Made by a program: the position numbers and the translations under genes
Assembly: GCF_037893015.1 (NCBI RefSeq)
Contig: NC_133658.1
Span: forward strand, 883,121,038-883,185,037
Direction: 5' to 3'
Length of the DNA stretch: 64,000 bases
Source: Macrotis lagotis
Lineage: Eukaryota; Chordata; Mammalia; Peramelemorphia; Peramelidae
Notes under the pieces: generated by a model
The model's database searches: none
The model's input: only the letters and a program-made list of their open reading frames with translations
What the model was told of the DNA's origin: nothing
Shown: positions 23,450 through 34,719 of the stretch, piece after piece
Numbering within the stretch: the first letter of the stretch is position 1
Layout: each line of letters begins with the position of its first letter

Positions 23450-26400
23450 GTGCGGCGGGCAGGGCAGGGCAGGGCAGGGGGCCTGCCAGGAGGCAGGGCG
23501 GCGCCTAGCGCCCCTCGATGCGGCGGCCTTGGCCCGGCGCGGGCGGGCTCCTCCTGGGGCGCCCCTGCCCAGGGAGAAGGAGGGCGGCGGGGCTCGCCAC
23601 CTCGCAGCCGCCGCCAGTGCCACGAGGAAGCTGGGGGCACCGCGGGCGGCCTCCCTCACATCCGCCGCCTTGCCAGCCTCTGCCAAGCGCGCATCGCAGG
23701 ATTGTCTTGAAGCAGTCGGAGGCCAATGACTTGCCCGAGACGGGACAGGGAGGGAGCGGGATTTTTATTGTGGAAGCCACGGGGGTAAATGACCTGCCCA
23801 GGAATGTTAGAGAGGAAAAAACGTTCATTTTGGTTGGTAGCTACTAGAACTTGCCACATCAGCGGCCTGCTAGAGGTCAGCTGCAGGGTGGCACAGTGGA
23901 CGGACCGCTCACTGAACCCAGAGTCAGGAAGACCGGAGTTCAAATCCAACCACAGACCTCATGAGCTGTGTGACTGAGCAAGTCACCAGGACTCTTTGCC
24001 TCAGTTTCCTCACCTGTAAAATGTACTGGAGGAAGAACTGGCAAACCACAGGATCTCTGCCAAGAAGACCCCAAATGGGGTCACAAAGTCAGAAATGAAT
24101 GAAATGACCAAAGAATAAAAAAGAGGCCAGGTACTGGAGATACTGAGACTGATTGTCTTAGAACTTCAGTTCAGGTGGCGGCTGGGTGGCACAGTGGATA
24201 GAGCACCGGCCCTGGAGTCGGGATGACCCGAGTTCAAACCCGGCCTCAGACACTTAATAATGACCTAGCTGTGTGGCCTTGGGCAAGTCACTTAACCCCA
24301 CTTGCCTTGCCAAAAAAAAAAAAACTTCAGTTCAACCTAGGAGATGAGTATACATGGGACAATTTGCACAGGAAGAAGACGGGGAGATAGAAAAGGCTTC
24401 ATGGTGGATGGAGTATATGAAAGTAGCTTACCCTCTTAAGAAGTGGCCTGAAGAGAGCTATGCGTACCAAGAACGGTAGGAAACGGCCTGTGCCAATGTA
24501 TGGAGGTCAGAGATTGAATGTGTCCTGAATTTGAGCAACAGCTAGGCAACTGGAAATTAAGAGTGTTTAAAGTGGAATCATGTGAAATCAGTCTGGAGAT
24601 GCCAGACAGAGATATTTGGGAGGCAGTCTGGGAAGAGTGGAGAGAGTGACTGCATTTCCTCCCTGGGTCTATATTTAAGCTGTCTCATGCTTTCTCTCTT
24701 AGCTTGTGATCTCCTGGCCATCGACAAGTCCTTGGAGCCAGTCACTCTGGTCCTGGCGGAGGATGGCACCATCGTGGATGATGAAGATTACTTCCTGTGT
24801 TTACCCGACAATACCAAGTTCGTAGCCCTCACCTGCAATGAGACGTGGAAATACAGCAATACAGGTGAGGGCCCCGGCTGCAGCTTCCACAGCCCATGGA
24901 GCAAAACTTTCCCTCTGATAGCTTCCCCAAGCCCAGCCCAACAGGCCTAGGTGCCCTGGGACACTTAACTCTTAGAAAGGCTCTGTTGTGGGGAGGCTGC
25001 AATGGAAAGTATTTTGTAAACCTACAGGAACTACATGAATGCTAGTTATTGTTATTATTGGTAATGATGGTGATGGTAGGCATAACGGTAAGGGTAATGG
25101 TGATGATGACGGTGAAGAAGAAGGTGATGCTATGTCAGCATCACTTGGTGAAGGAACTTGTTGGTAAAAAAAAAAATTCGTATCTGCCAGGCAAACTATG
25201 CAGTCTGGGGGAACGGGGAGTGCTTGCCCAGAGTCACATAGGATTTGGCCAGATTTGAACCCAGCAAGGCTATGTCTGCAATACTGTGGCTCCCTTTGGG
25301 TCACCTACTCCTCTGGATGTTCCCCAAGCCTCCTCATGATGACTAAGGAATAAATTCCAGAGTCCGAATCACATGTTCTATAAATCCACTTTCCTTTCCC
25401 CACTCCCTGGTCCCTTCTAGCCCCAGATCTAGGATGCTGTTTCTTTAGCTCTTTGGCCTCAGTTTCCTCATCTGTAAAATGGGAGTTAGAAAAATGGTCC
25501 CCAAGGTCCTTTTCAGCCCAATATGATTTTAGTATGGGGGGGAGGTACCTGGTACCTGAGTCTAACCTGACCCTTGGGGTACGTAGGTACGTCTTTCTTC
25601 AGAAGAGTTCAAGGAAGTTTCATTGTATCAGCAAAGTTAGGAGAAAGTTAAGCCCCTTCACATGAATCAGTGTTTCCTACTTCATTCAGGGAAGAATCCC
25701 AGAAGCTCTGGGCTGGAGAAACTTTCAGAGACCGCCCTCTCCAGCTCATCCCTGGACAGCATCCCCACAGGGCAAGGGGGTCCTCTAGCCTCAGCAGGGA
25801 GGCCATTCCAGGCCCCCCCAGCCCCTTCTGCTTTTGGACACATCCAGCCCCACTGAAGCCCTTTGGAGCCTCCAACCAGAGGAATGCTCTTTCCTTCAAC
25901 AACAGCCTCCCAGGCCACCCAGATAGTTCTGACAAGTGTCCACCCTTTTCTCCTCTGGTGGGTCAGATGGAGGCACAGCTTGGCTCTCCCAGGAATCCTT
26001 TGAAGCAAAAGATGAGACAGACAGTGGGACAGCCTGCCGGTGGAGGAACCTGGCCCAGCAGCTCCGAGGAGATCTTTCCACCATCATTCTCCTGGCAGAG
26101 GAAGATCTTCAGGTGAGCCCTTGCCAGAGGCAGTCTCACCCCACCCTCCTCATCTGCACCACCCCCTTGGGTTTTCCCAGCACCTCATTAGACTCTCTTT
26201 GAATGAATGAATGTTTCTCTGCTTGAAAATGGGGTGTGACTCCGCTTCCCCTGAGTCACTTTAGATGTGTATGAGGAAGAAGGGGGGTGAGGAGGTATTG
26301 TAACAGTGAGAGAACCAGCCTTGGAACTAGGAAGCCTGGGCACCCCCTCCAGCCTCTGACCTCTCTCTGAGACTCTGGCTGCCAACTCAGGTCCTGCCCG

Positions 26401-29400
26401 GCCTTGGCAAAGGGCATCTCCAATGATGAAGTCATAGCTCTAGACAAAGAACAGTGTGGAGCCCGTTCACAGGTTTCTTAGTCTTCATAGAAGATGATTC
26501 ACCAGCCACCCACTTGTTCTTGGTTTTTGTTGTGTCTCTGTGTAACTATCTATGAGTGTGCGTGCGCTCAGGTTTGGTCTTGGGTTTTAATGGAGAACAG
26601 TTGCATTCCTATTGTTCTTGGATGGTTTGTTTTTGTTTCTAGATCAAAGTCAGTTTGGTGACCTCCTGGTGAGGCAACCCCCTCTTCCAACATGTCACAA
26701 GCAAAACTTAGATCTAGGTCTTCCCAACTTGAAGGACAGACTTCTGCCCCCTCTGCCAGGTGCTTTCTCATATGTATAGGAGAGAAACTCCCCAGGTGCA
26801 AACAATCCCAACTGATAAAAACAGCCAGCAGATACGAAGAGCTCATTATCTATAATGACCAGGGAGGCGCCCACAGTACCAGAGATGATTTGTTTACACT
26901 CACACACCTAGCTTGTAGCAGAGGCAAGATTTGGACCCAGATCTGCCAACTTTCAAGGCTGTCCTTTATCCATTGTCTTTCACTGGCTTTAGTAGCCATC
27001 CTTTTTTTTTTTTCTTCAAAGGGAAAGTGGGCACAGGAAAATTAAATCTATTGTATACCTAGCTTGAGGGCAGCTAGGTGGCTTAGTGGATAGAATTTTG
27101 GACCTGGAATCAGAACTCTGCCTGAGTTTCAATCCAGCCTCAGATCCTTTACTAGCTTAGTAACTGTGAGCAAGTCACTTCACCCTGTTTACCTGTTTCC
27201 TCATCTGTAAAATGGACTAGAAAAGGAAAAGGCAAACCACTCCAGTATCTCTGCCAAGAAAACTCCAGATAGGATCTTGGAGAGTCAGACATGACTGAAA
27301 ATGTCTAAACAATGTTTATTGGCTTATTCCATATCTTTTCATTCCATCACTTTCTTAACATTTCACTGGATTTAACTTTCTTTTTCCTCAGTCAGACTCA
27401 GAAAAATTAAATCCGCCATATCCTGGCTTATTCACCATCTTGCTCCATCTCTTTCCTAGCCAGAATGTGTCCTGTGACGATTTGCTAACTTCTGGAAAGG
27501 GTTCAGATGACTCATTTGATAAGCCCTAGTCCTCTGTCCTTATTTGCCTCCTTATTTCTTGTGCTCATGTGCCAGGTACTCATTGACGTTCCCTGCTCAG
27601 ACTTGGCTCAGGAACTTTCCCAGAGCCCGTCAAAAACCCAGGACCTCCAGAACACACTTCAGCAGGTGCTTGACCACCGAGAAGAAGCCCGGCAATCCAG
27701 ACAGCTGTTGCAGCTCTATCTTCAGGCCCTGGAGCGGGAGGGCGGCATCCTGTCCAAGCAAGGTGAGGCTTCCCTCCTCCTATGTTCCTCCAAAAGAAAC
27801 CCTCCATGGATGGAGACCTTCCCTCAGAGAGGACACAAGGCAGAGTCCCCCCTGAGTGTCCTCAGCTGCTCTGAGGTTGGAATCCCCCTCTGGAGACACT
27901 CTCCCATGGGCTGGGTCTGGATTAGGGTCAGCTGCCAATCACAGTCGTGTTCTTCCTTGCAGAATCTGAGGCTCCTTTGGATGAAAGAATGGATGAAGTG
28001 GACTCGGGAGTTGCTGACCACGTCACCCTCTCCAGTCACGTCCTAACGGTGCTGAAGGAAAAGTCCTCCCCAGAGCTGAGCTTATCCAACCAGGATTTAG
28101 AGGTAGGTGAACAGGTCCAGAGCCATCTGTTCAAAACATCTATTGGACCTGGGGTGCTCAGGGCTCAGTCCCCTCAAGAACAAGCCTCCCCTCCCCATTA
28201 GGAATGACTGGGCCTGTTGTTTGATTTTTTTTTATTTTTTATTTTTTTTGGTTTTTGCAAGGCAACAGGGTTTTATGACTTGTCCAAAGTCACATGGCTA
28301 AGTAAGTATTACGTGTCTGAGACCAGATTTGAACTCAGGTCCTCCTGACTCCATGGCTGGTGGCTCGATCCACTGTGCCACCTAGCTGCCCCTGTTTGAT
28401 TCCTTTTTAAGGCATGAGTAGCAATTCAGTGCAGGAGGTATATCTTTTTAATGAACACCTACAATGACCATTATAGTAATAACTTCCTTTATATTATTTT
28501 GTACTTTGCCAAGTATTTTCCCAGCATTGTCTCATTTGAGCATTAGGACAACCCAGAGGCAGGTGCAACCAGGGTGGTTCTCTCTATGGAGAAGCAGTGT
28601 CACATAGTGAAGACAGGGGCCAATCTTAGAGTCAAGAAGATCCAGATTCAAATTCCCTCTCAAACACCAGCTCTCTGGCCCAGAGCTCATCACCTCTCCA
28701 GACCTTCATTTTCTTCGTGTGTGAAATGGGGATCTGAATAACTGGCGTTGGCGTCCCAGAGTTGCTGTTGTAAGGACTGGATGAGATAACGTGGAACCCA
28801 AAGACCTTAGGTCTAAATATGAGATAACTCAGTGAGGACACTGGCTCAGGACCAGCCAGTAGGGGCTTTATGGAAAAGGTGGCCCCTGGAATGCCAGAAT
28901 ACAAAGGTGGAAGGGAGGTGGAGGCCATTCTCGACCTGGGGGCCAGCCTCCCCTCCCCATTTCCTTCAAGGAAGAGAGGTGTGGATTTTCTAATTCTTCT
29001 TTGGGGCCAAGCTGATTGAACTCATTTTTCAGTTTTATTTAGCATTTTATTTTTCTCCAGTTACATCTAAAAACAATTTTTAATGTTCGTTTTCAAAACG
29101 TTGAGTTCCAAATTCTCTCCCTTTCTCCCTTCCCAGTGAGAAGGCAAGCAATTCAATATCGGTTATACATGTGTATGAAATCATTTTTTAAAAAATAATT
29201 TTTCTCCATGCCTTCTGAATTTCTGTCACAATCATATGCTGTATCCTCTTCCCCCTCTTTCAGTTATTCAGTTGTTTTTCAGTTGTATCTCACTCTTCAT
29301 GACCCCATTTGGGGTTTTCTTGGCAGAGATCCTAGAATGGTTGGCCATTTCCTTCTCTAAACTCATTTTACAGATGTGGAAACTGAGGCAGACAGGGTAA

Positions 29401-30774
29401 AGTGACTTGCCTAAGATTTCACAGCTAGGCTGGATTTGAACTCCAGATGAGTCTTCCTGACTCTAGGCCAGTGCTCTATTCACCTTGGTGCCCCCTAGCA
29501 GTCCCTAAAGCTTGGAGGTGTTCTCCTTTTGTCCCCATGACCAGTCACACCCTGACACCATGTTCCTCCTCTGAGTTGGTCTCCTGCTGTAAATGAAAAG
29601 GAAGGAAAGAAATCAAGGGGGGTGGTTTCCCCTCTGATCTCATAGAAGGACCTCATTTGTTTTCTGCTGAGCCCTGGGGCAGGTGGGCATTGAAGCTCAG
29701 AAGAAGGGCACCTGCCCCCAAGGAATAATGGGCTCCTTTTGGTGTCTGCATTGCCTTAGTTTGAGTCTCATTTCTCACCCTTCCAACCAAGTCCCAGCCT
29801 CAGTTTCTTTACCTGTAAAACAGTGCCAGATCACCTGTAGGACTCACTGTGGAGTCAGAAACACCTGAATCCAAATATGCCTCTGAGACATGACTTTGGC
29901 CAAAAGCCTCAGTTACCTCCATTGCAAAACAGTGGGTCAGCCCTGACTGTGTGGACGAGTCACCTTCTTAAGAGTGTAATTGTAGGGGGCAGCTAGGTGG
30001 CACAGTGGATAGAGCACCAACCCTGGAGTCAGGAGGACCTGAGTTCAAATCTATCTGTGTGATCTTGGGCAAGTCACTTAACTCTACTGCCTTGTGAAAA
30101 TAATTTTTTTTTTTTAAAGTGTAATTGTAGCTCATAAGATGGTAGCTTTGGAGCCTGGAGGGATGGCCATTTTCCAGAGGAGAAAACCAAGTCAGGTGAT
30201 TTGCCCAAAGCCAGGACTTGAAAACAGATCTTCTGACTCTTTCCACAGTAGGGCTCATGCTCCCCACCAAATCACCACCCCTTCCCAGGGTTGTCCAGCC
30301 TTGTCCTGAGGCTCCTCTGGTGAGATAATGTGTATGAACTACTTGGGAGACATGAAAGCGTGCCGGTCCTATAAATCGGCAAAGATCCATTGGTCAGATC
30401 TGTAAAGGACCTGGCAGAACACCTAGGTCCTCTATTGCCTTCCTTTGCCAATAATCACTGGTGCTTCTGGGAAGTTGGGGTCTTTAGGGCAGAAACTCGG
30501 AATAGTTGTGATGGTGGGAAGGCATTGTGGGGGAAGGGCCTCCAACACTGCTCCCCTCTCCTTTCTGCTGCAGCTGGTGATCAAGCAGCCTCCAGAGGCT
30601 CTGGCCCAAGCTTTAAGCTGGAACCTCGAGAATGCCGCAGCAGTCCAAAAAGCCTGTCAGCAGCAGCTTACCCTGCGCCTGCAGCAGGTCCAAAGCCTCC
30701 ACGCACTCCACAGCATCTCAACCAGGAAGAATTCTCTTACCGAAGAACCCCTGAGCCCCAAACGGGCCAAGTGA
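23338..30774 (+). CDS. DFFA: DFFA (ICAD/DFF45), whole coding span, six exons
   Basis: Inhibitor and folding chaperone of the apoptotic nuclease DFFB/CAD; caspase-3 cleavage of it frees the nuclease. Exons join as 23338-23449, 24703-24864, 25967-26112, 27576-27762, 27963-28102 and 30574-30774. All junctions keep phase and are GT-AG. The product has 315 residues, against 331 in human. The CIDE-N domain covers roughly residues 8-88 (KPCLLRRN ... LVLAEDGTIVDDEDYFLCLP). A caspase-type site DETD lies at 107-110 and a second, DEVD, at 213-216, where I recall human DAVD. The middle region holds the helical chaperone domain (DLAQEL ... HTLQQVL-like), and the basic end SPKRAK resembles the human nuclear-signal tail but stops earlier. 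The ATG has a strong context (gccATGg). Confidence 0.95.
23880..24118 (+). mobile_element. MAR1-type CORE-SINE, DFFA intron 1
   Basis: gggtggcacagtggacgg, then cctcagtttcctcacctg, then ccccaaatggggtcac and an altered tail. Confidence 0.85.
24174..24322 (+). mobile_element. tRNA-like SINE, DFFA intron 1
   Basis: Complete short SINE between identical 12-base flanks aacttcagttca at 24162-24173 and 24323-24334. Confidence 0.92.
24703..24864 (+). CDS. DFFA: DFFA coding exon 2
   Basis: 162 bases, acceptor tctctcttag, donor gtgagg. Encodes ACDLLAIDKSLEPVTLVL through NETWKYSNT, the second half of the CIDE-N domain with its acidic TIVDDEDYF face used for pairing with DFFB. Confidence 0.96.
25050..25300. 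repeat. GATGGT-like repeat and antisense MIR, DFFA intron 2
   Basis: 25060-25125 is gatggtgatggtag-type simple repeat. 25200-25300 is antisense MIR (cttgcccagagtcacatagg, gatttgaacccagc). Confidence 0.6.
25430..25545 (+). mobile_element. MIR-type fragment, DFFA intron 2
   Basis: Sense MIR 3' half: ggcctcagtttcctcatctg, taaaatgggagttag, tcccc(aag)gtccttttcag. Confidence 0.7.
25735..25930 (-). mobile_element. L3/CR1 LINE 3' end, DFFA intron 2
   Basis: Diverged antisense match: tcagcagggaggccattcc, then caaccagaggaatgctc. It ends about 40 bases before exon 3. Confidence 0.4.
25967..26112 (+). CDS. DFFA: DFFA coding exon 3
   Basis: 146 bases, acceptor gtgggtcag, donor gtgagc. Encodes DGGTAWLSQESF, the first caspase-type site DETD followed by S (residues 107-110), and TIILLAEEDLQ. 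Confidence 0.96.
27067..27317 (+). mobile_element. MAR1-type CORE-SINE, DFFA intron 3
   Basis: gggcagctaggtggcttag, gtttcctcatctgtaaaat, caaaccactccagtatctc, gagagtcagacatgactg. Confidence 0.9.
27576..27762 (+). CDS. DFFA: DFFA coding exon 4
   Basis: 187 bases, acceptor catgtgccag, donor gtgagg. Encodes VLIDVPCSDLAQELSQS, then the conserved LLQLYLQALE helix region of the chaperone domain, ending SKQ. Confidence 0.96.
27963..28102 (+). CDS. DFFA: DFFA coding exon 5
   Basis: 140 bases, acceptor tccttgcag, donor gtaggt. Encodes ESEAPLDERMDEVDSGV, with the second caspase-type site DEVD, then SSHVLTVLKEKSSPELSL. About four residues shorter than my recollection of the human exon after this site. 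Confidence 0.95.
28227..28392 (-). mobile_element. tRNA-like SINE, DFFA intron 5
   Basis: Complete antisense short SINE with a 9-base flank tgtttgatt at 28218-28226; the other copy at 28393-28401 is the same. Confidence 0.88.
28575..28800 (+). mobile_element. MIR-type SINE, DFFA intron 5
   Basis: Near full-length sense MIR: gcagtgtcacatagtgaaga, agattcaaattccctctc, cctctccagaccttcattttc, then gtaaggactggatgagataa. Confidence 0.8.
29035..29240 (-). mobile_element. L1 3' end fragment, DFFA intron 5
   Basis: Antisense of the marsupial L1 3' tail: ttttctccagttacatctaa, aacaatttttaatgttcg, gttccaaattctctcccttt. Confidence 0.55.
29265..29500 (-). mobile_element. MAR1-type CORE-SINE, DFFA intron 5
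   Basis: Antisense: ctcttcatgaccccatttgg, ggttttcttggcagagatcc, catttccttctctaaactc, gtggaaactgaggcagac. Confidence 0.88.
29986..30117 (+). mobile_element. tRNA-like SINE with internal deletion, DFFA intron 5
   Basis: Identical 13-base flanks agtgtaattgtag at 29973-29985 and 30118-30130. The usual ggcctcagacactt...acctag segment is missing, so the copy is about 30 bases short. Confidence 0.9.
30130..30245 (-). mobile_element. MIR-type fragment
   Basis: Antisense MIR: ccattttccagaggagaaaac, gatttgcccaaagccagg. Confidence 0.55.
30574..30774 (+). CDS. DFFA: DFFA coding exon 6 (terminal)
   Basis: 201 bases including the TGA at 30772-30774; acceptor ttctgctgcag. Encodes LVIKQPPEALAQALSWNLEN, the LRLQQVQSLHALHSIS helix and a basic end, SPKRAK. 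In human four to five further residues follow KRA. Confidence 0.95.
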   Translation: MVIKQPPEALAQALSWNLENAAAVQKACQQQLTLRLQQVQSLHALHSISTRKNSLTEEPLSPKRAK

Positions 30775-31499
30775 CCATCCGCTTCACCTCCTGGCCAGCA
30801 CCTGCGGGAAGATCTTCCTCAGGGACATCAGCAGGAACTTGTTCTCTGGCTATTCTCCCTGTCTAGCCCTTCATCTCCTGTCCTAGAGCTTCTCAATGAT
30901 GGGGTAAGGGGGCAGAGAGGCTAGACAGGTGGGCCCAGAGGCTCACACCCCATTTGAAAAAAAGCCATCATGAGAATCTATTTACAACCTGGGCGACAGT
31001 CAATAGAGGTTCTGGTCGTTTTTCGATTCTTTGGGAGTCAGAAACAGAGAATATCACTTCTCAAACTCTGGGCTCCTGCACTGTTTAAACAGAATTGCAA
31101 AAGAGGAGGTAGTTCTGAATCATGGTCACAACCCTCCACCTGGGCCATAGAAAAAAGACTGTCGGGGGAGCAGAGATAGAACATTCTCAATTGGGAAGGT
31201 CGAGGAGGGGAAGGTCTTATTTCAAAGTATCAGGTTTTGGCTTCAACAATTAGATGTCTTCTAAGTCTGCAGACCAAGTTTAGCTCGAGGTGGAAGGAGG
31301 CTGAGTATTTCACTCCTGATATCTAATTCAGAGAGGCAGCTGGCCACGGTTATTAGGACAGCCTGGATTTGAATCTCGCCTCCAACACCTCCCTACCCAC
31401 AGTGTGAGCCTGGATGAGGTAGAGGAGGTGGTGATCTTTGTTGGGAGAGGGAGTTTTCTTACTGGGAGTCAGATACAAGCCAAAAAAAATACAGTAAGA

Positions 31500-31650
31500 G
31501 AGCTCTATATACATATTGTCACTTGATTCTCACATCGATCCAAGGTGCTATTATCAGATGAAATGATTTGACTGTGGGTACAGAATTAAGGAGCATGGGA
31601 AGCAGAATTTGAACTTAGGTCTTACTCCAAGTCCAGTGCCTAACCACTAC
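31500..31650 (-). mobile_element. MIR-type SINE
   Basis: Antisense MIR: cacttgattctcacatcgat, ggtgctattatcagatgaaa, cagaatttgaacttaggtc. Confidence 0.65.
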
Positions 31651-31729
31651 TATACTACATATAATACTTATAGATAGATGTGATATAGCCATCGCTGTAT
31701 TATATGGAATGCCTATATGTACATATAAT

Positions 31730-31735
31730 AATAAA
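31730..31735 (+). terminator. DFFA: Candidate DFFA polyadenylation signal 1
   Basis: AATAAA hexamer about 960 bases after the stop, in an AT-rich stretch. Confidence 0.35.
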
Positions 31736-32002
31736 ATTTATGGAATTGACTGCATTATCACAGTGAAACTTGGCCCGTCTTTCTCAATGTTGAGTCTCCT
31801 GACACTAACGGGAGCTCAGCAGCTCTCCACGCCTGGGCTCCCTGGGTGCCAGAGAATGATGGATTTATGCTTGCTTGGGTCTTTGGCAACATTATGCCTT
31901 TCTGTGGAGGAGATATGGGGTTGCCAGTACCTTTGTTTCTGTAAAACATCCTTAGAGAGGCTGCTGATAAAGTGCCTTGGATTTTCTGAATATTGGAGAA
32001 AG

Positions 32003-32008
32003 AATAAA
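32003..32008 (+). terminator. DFFA: Candidate DFFA polyadenylation signal 2
   Basis: AATAAA in agaataaaaataaaac, about 1.23 kb after the stop, followed within about 45 bases by a G/T-rich segment (ttatttgtgtttgc). Confidence 0.4.
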
Positions 32009-32290
32009 AATAAAACCACATAGGGGTGGTGGAGGAGACAAGAGAGCATTATTTGTGTTTGCTCCCACTGCACTGAATACATAGGTTTTGAGTCCTCCCT
32101 TCTAACTAACATGCCAGTCAAGGCTCACCTAGGCAAGGATCCAGAACCCTAGGGCCATTCCCATTCCCTCTCCATTCTCTTCAAGGAAGAGAGATAGGAA
32201 TTTGCCATCCCTTTAGAGCCAAACTTTTTTATATCACATTCGTACGTGGTTACTCTTTCCTGAAATGAACCTTCTCTTTCGATTGTCCTT

Positions 32291-32573
32291 TGTTCTTGAA
32301 GAAGACCATGATATCAGGGAGGTGATGCCATGACAACAGCATTGAATTTGGATGGGGGGGTGGTGGCTGTATTAAGTCATCAACCTCACTTTGTCCTCTG
32401 GAGATGTGTCCAGCGGCCAGATATGGAGCAGGATGATTGGAGATGGCCCTGGATGTAAGGCAGTCAGGGTCAAATGACTTGCCCAAGGTCACATAGCTAG
32501 TAAAAGAGTCTAGTGTCTGAGGCCAGATTTGAATTTGGATCCTCTTCCACTGCTCCACATAGCTGCCTAATTT
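32291..32573 (-). mobile_element. Long marsupial SINE (third type)
   Basis: Antisense: gaagaccatgatatcaggga, ggtgatgccatgaca, ccagcggccagatatggagc, gatggccctggatgtaagg, head at about 32560. Confidence 0.85.
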
Positions 32574-32689
32574 AGTCTCTCATGACTAAATACTTAAAAC
32601 CAACCAATATAGGACATATTTCTATAGATAGCACTTTGTGCCCATAATTTTTCCCACCTCTACTGCAAATAAGGAGGTGCTTTTTCCCT

Positions 32690-33035
32690 TTAAATTGTGA
32701 GTTCCATGAAGGCAGGAAATGTTTTTTGTCTCTTTTTGTATACCCTGGGCTTTTTTTCAGTTGTGTCTCACTCTTCATGACCCCGTGAATCATTGCACAC
32801 TCTATTTTCTATGGTGGGGTCTTCTTGGCAAAGATACTGAAATGGTTCAACATTTCTCTCTCCAACTCATTTCACAGATGAAGAAACTGAGACAAACTGG
32901 GTGAAGTGACTTACCCTGGGTCTCAACTATTAAGTGCCCGAGGCTGGATTTGAACTCAGGTCTTCCTGACTCCAGGTCCAGCACTTTAACCACTGAGTCA
33001 TCGTGCTTAATATACGTTTGATGATGGATTGCTTC
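32690..33035 (+). mobile_element. L2 LINE 3' end split by a MAR1 SINE
   Basis: 32690-32752 is L2 sense (gtgagttccatgaaggcagg) and 33004-33035 its tail (cttaatatacgtttgatgatgg). The MAR1 lies between. Confidence 0.65.
32753..33003 (-). mobile_element. MAR1-type CORE-SINE inside L2
   Basis: Antisense: cactcttcatgaccccgtg, tcttcttggcaaagatactg, gatgaagaaactgagac, gatttgaactcaggtcttcc. Confidence 0.85.
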
Positions 33036-33169
33036 TTTAGGGCCAAGAGCTGTCATTAGTTATTCAGCATTTGGCTTCTGGTCTTATCCTCCTGGTATGT
33101 AGCATCTTCCCAGGGAATCCAATCAACAGCTTCTTCAGCCTGGTCCAGAGGACCCTGATCTTGGTCTTG

Positions 33170-33455
33170 AGAAGGGGTGGGGAACATCTTTTCTGCCAAG
33201 GGTCATTTGCATATAACAACATCATTCGTGGGCTATATTTGGTCAAACAATTCCCCCTAAAAACTCCTGTATTGAATTTTGAGTCTTAGCTACAGGTGCC
33301 TTGGTGACAGCTCAACACACACACACACACACACAATCTCCTCTGGCAGTCTGGTGAAACCTATGAACCTCTTAGAGTAAACCTTTTAAATAATTTAAGG
33401 AAGTGCTAAATTTCACTTAGAGGTGAGCAAATATAAAAAACATACCTTTATTCTG
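33170..33455. mobile_element. Ancient DNA-transposon-like repeats
   Basis: 33170-33265 (ggggaacatcttttctgcc, then aacatcattcgtgggct) and 33340-33455 (ggcagtctggtgaaacctatg, then aagtgctaaatttcacttag) match old interspersed repeats shared with placental mammals. Between them, 33313-33336 is an (AC)n run. Family names are not certain. Confidence 0.45.
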
Positions 33456-34061
33456 TTTATTTTTCCCTGCATCAGTGGATACAAGTCTATCCATGTTTCT
33501 ATCCATTCTTCCCATTATTGGTAGTATCTGGTTTCCTTCAGGTATCACTATTTGTTCATTCTACCTTTTCCCAATGTCATGCACCCTCTTTGTTTTTACT
33601 TTTTTGTTACAATCAAAAGTGTCACTAGAAATAGACTATTTTTGGTCTACATGGGGGCTTTCTGTTTTTGACCCCCTTAAACCAGCTGCTCCTTAATGGG
33701 ACAGAAGAGTCAGAGACGATAGATAGTCAATGGCTTTTTTATATTTACCCTTGTAAAGGCCCTTGGTTCTATAGGTCATCTCTGTCCTTCCTCCTGGCAT
33801 TTGTAGAAAGATTCCATTTCACCCTTATTCCTGGCCTGGAGCCCAGGTCTAGCTGGAGAAAACCTGACGTCCACTAAATGAAGCTGCCTTAAAACATCAG
33901 GGGTGTTTTCTTTTTTGCTGACAATTCCCAGGAACAGAGTCCCATCAGCTTACTTGGCAGCACAGGATAGTTATTTTTTTAAAAGCTCACCTGTTGCAAA
34001 GGTCCTCAAGTCTTTGGCCCTGGGTGAAAAGATAGAACCATCTCATAGCCCTTGCAGTTCT

Positions 34062-34300
34062 AGATGTCATAGTGGATAGTGTGAGGCCTGAAGTCAGGAA
34101 GTCATCTTCCTTTGTTCAAATCTGGTCTCAGACACTTTACTAGCTGTGTGTCCCTGAACAAGTCATTTTATCCTCTTGGACTCAGTTTCCTCATCTGTAA
34201 AATGATCTGGAGAAGAAACCATTCCAATATCTTTGCTGGGAAAATCCCAAACGGGGCCATAGAATTGGATATGACTGAAAAGACTGAACAAGCAACCTGG
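34062..34300 (+). mobile_element. MAR1-type CORE-SINE
   Basis: gtcatagtggatagtgtgag, ctcagtttcctcatctgtaa, catagaattggatatgactg. Confidence 0.8.
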
Positions 34301-34384
34301 GCCTTGCTGTCATTCCAGTGATTTCCAGAACATCTAATCAGCTCCTTGAAACTAATCCCTAGGACCCTGCTCCATTTTTATTCT

Positions 34385-34537
34385 TATTAGGGTCCCAGAT
34401 TTCCCCTTTTGGCAGTCTGATAAAGCCTAATGAATTCAGCATAATATTTTTAAATCATTGGGAAAAATGCTAAACTTCAGCTAGAGATTAAAGATTTTTA
34501 TTTCTATCCAAATATAGCCCAGCTTAAGAACCTCTGA
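34385..34537. mobile_element. Ancient DNA-transposon-like repeat, second copy
   Basis: ggcagtctgataaagcctaatg and aaatgctaaacttcagctag repeat the copy at 33340-33455; it ends with gcttaagaacctctg, resembling a terminal inverted repeat whose partner form (cagggattcttaacc) is at 48915. Confidence 0.5.
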
Positions 34538-34719
34538 TTTAAAGGTGCTCCATTCCTTGTTTTTTAACTTCTGTGTGACAAATTTTCTTTAGAGACCTTT
34601 TTTAAAATGTATTATTGATTTGCTTTTTGTTTTGAACTGGTTATTGGCCATTTTACACCTTCCCTATCTTAATCCACCCCTAAAAAGGGAAGTAAGCACA
34701 CATTTTCCCGAAAGGCAAA

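Larger units (their letters stand above)
23010..23700 (+). promoter_or_regulatory. DFFA: DFFA CpG island and promoter
   Basis: GC- and CpG-rich block around DFFA exon 1. There is no TATA box. Two tandem ZNF143-like sites (listed separately) and a gggcggggc GC box at about 23271-23280 lie within 130 bases of the start codon. Confidence 0.8.
30775..32010 (+). other. DFFA: Probable DFFA 3' untranslated region
   Basis: Sequence after the DFFA stop lacks other genes. It includes MIR remains at about 31500-31650. The true 3' end is not fixed; the two possible polyadenylation signals are listed separately. Confidence 0.5.

Noticed and set aside
23209-23729. Overlapping open frames on both strands around DFFA exon 1
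   Set aside because: CpG-island artefacts; the spliced DFFA frame explains the coding content.
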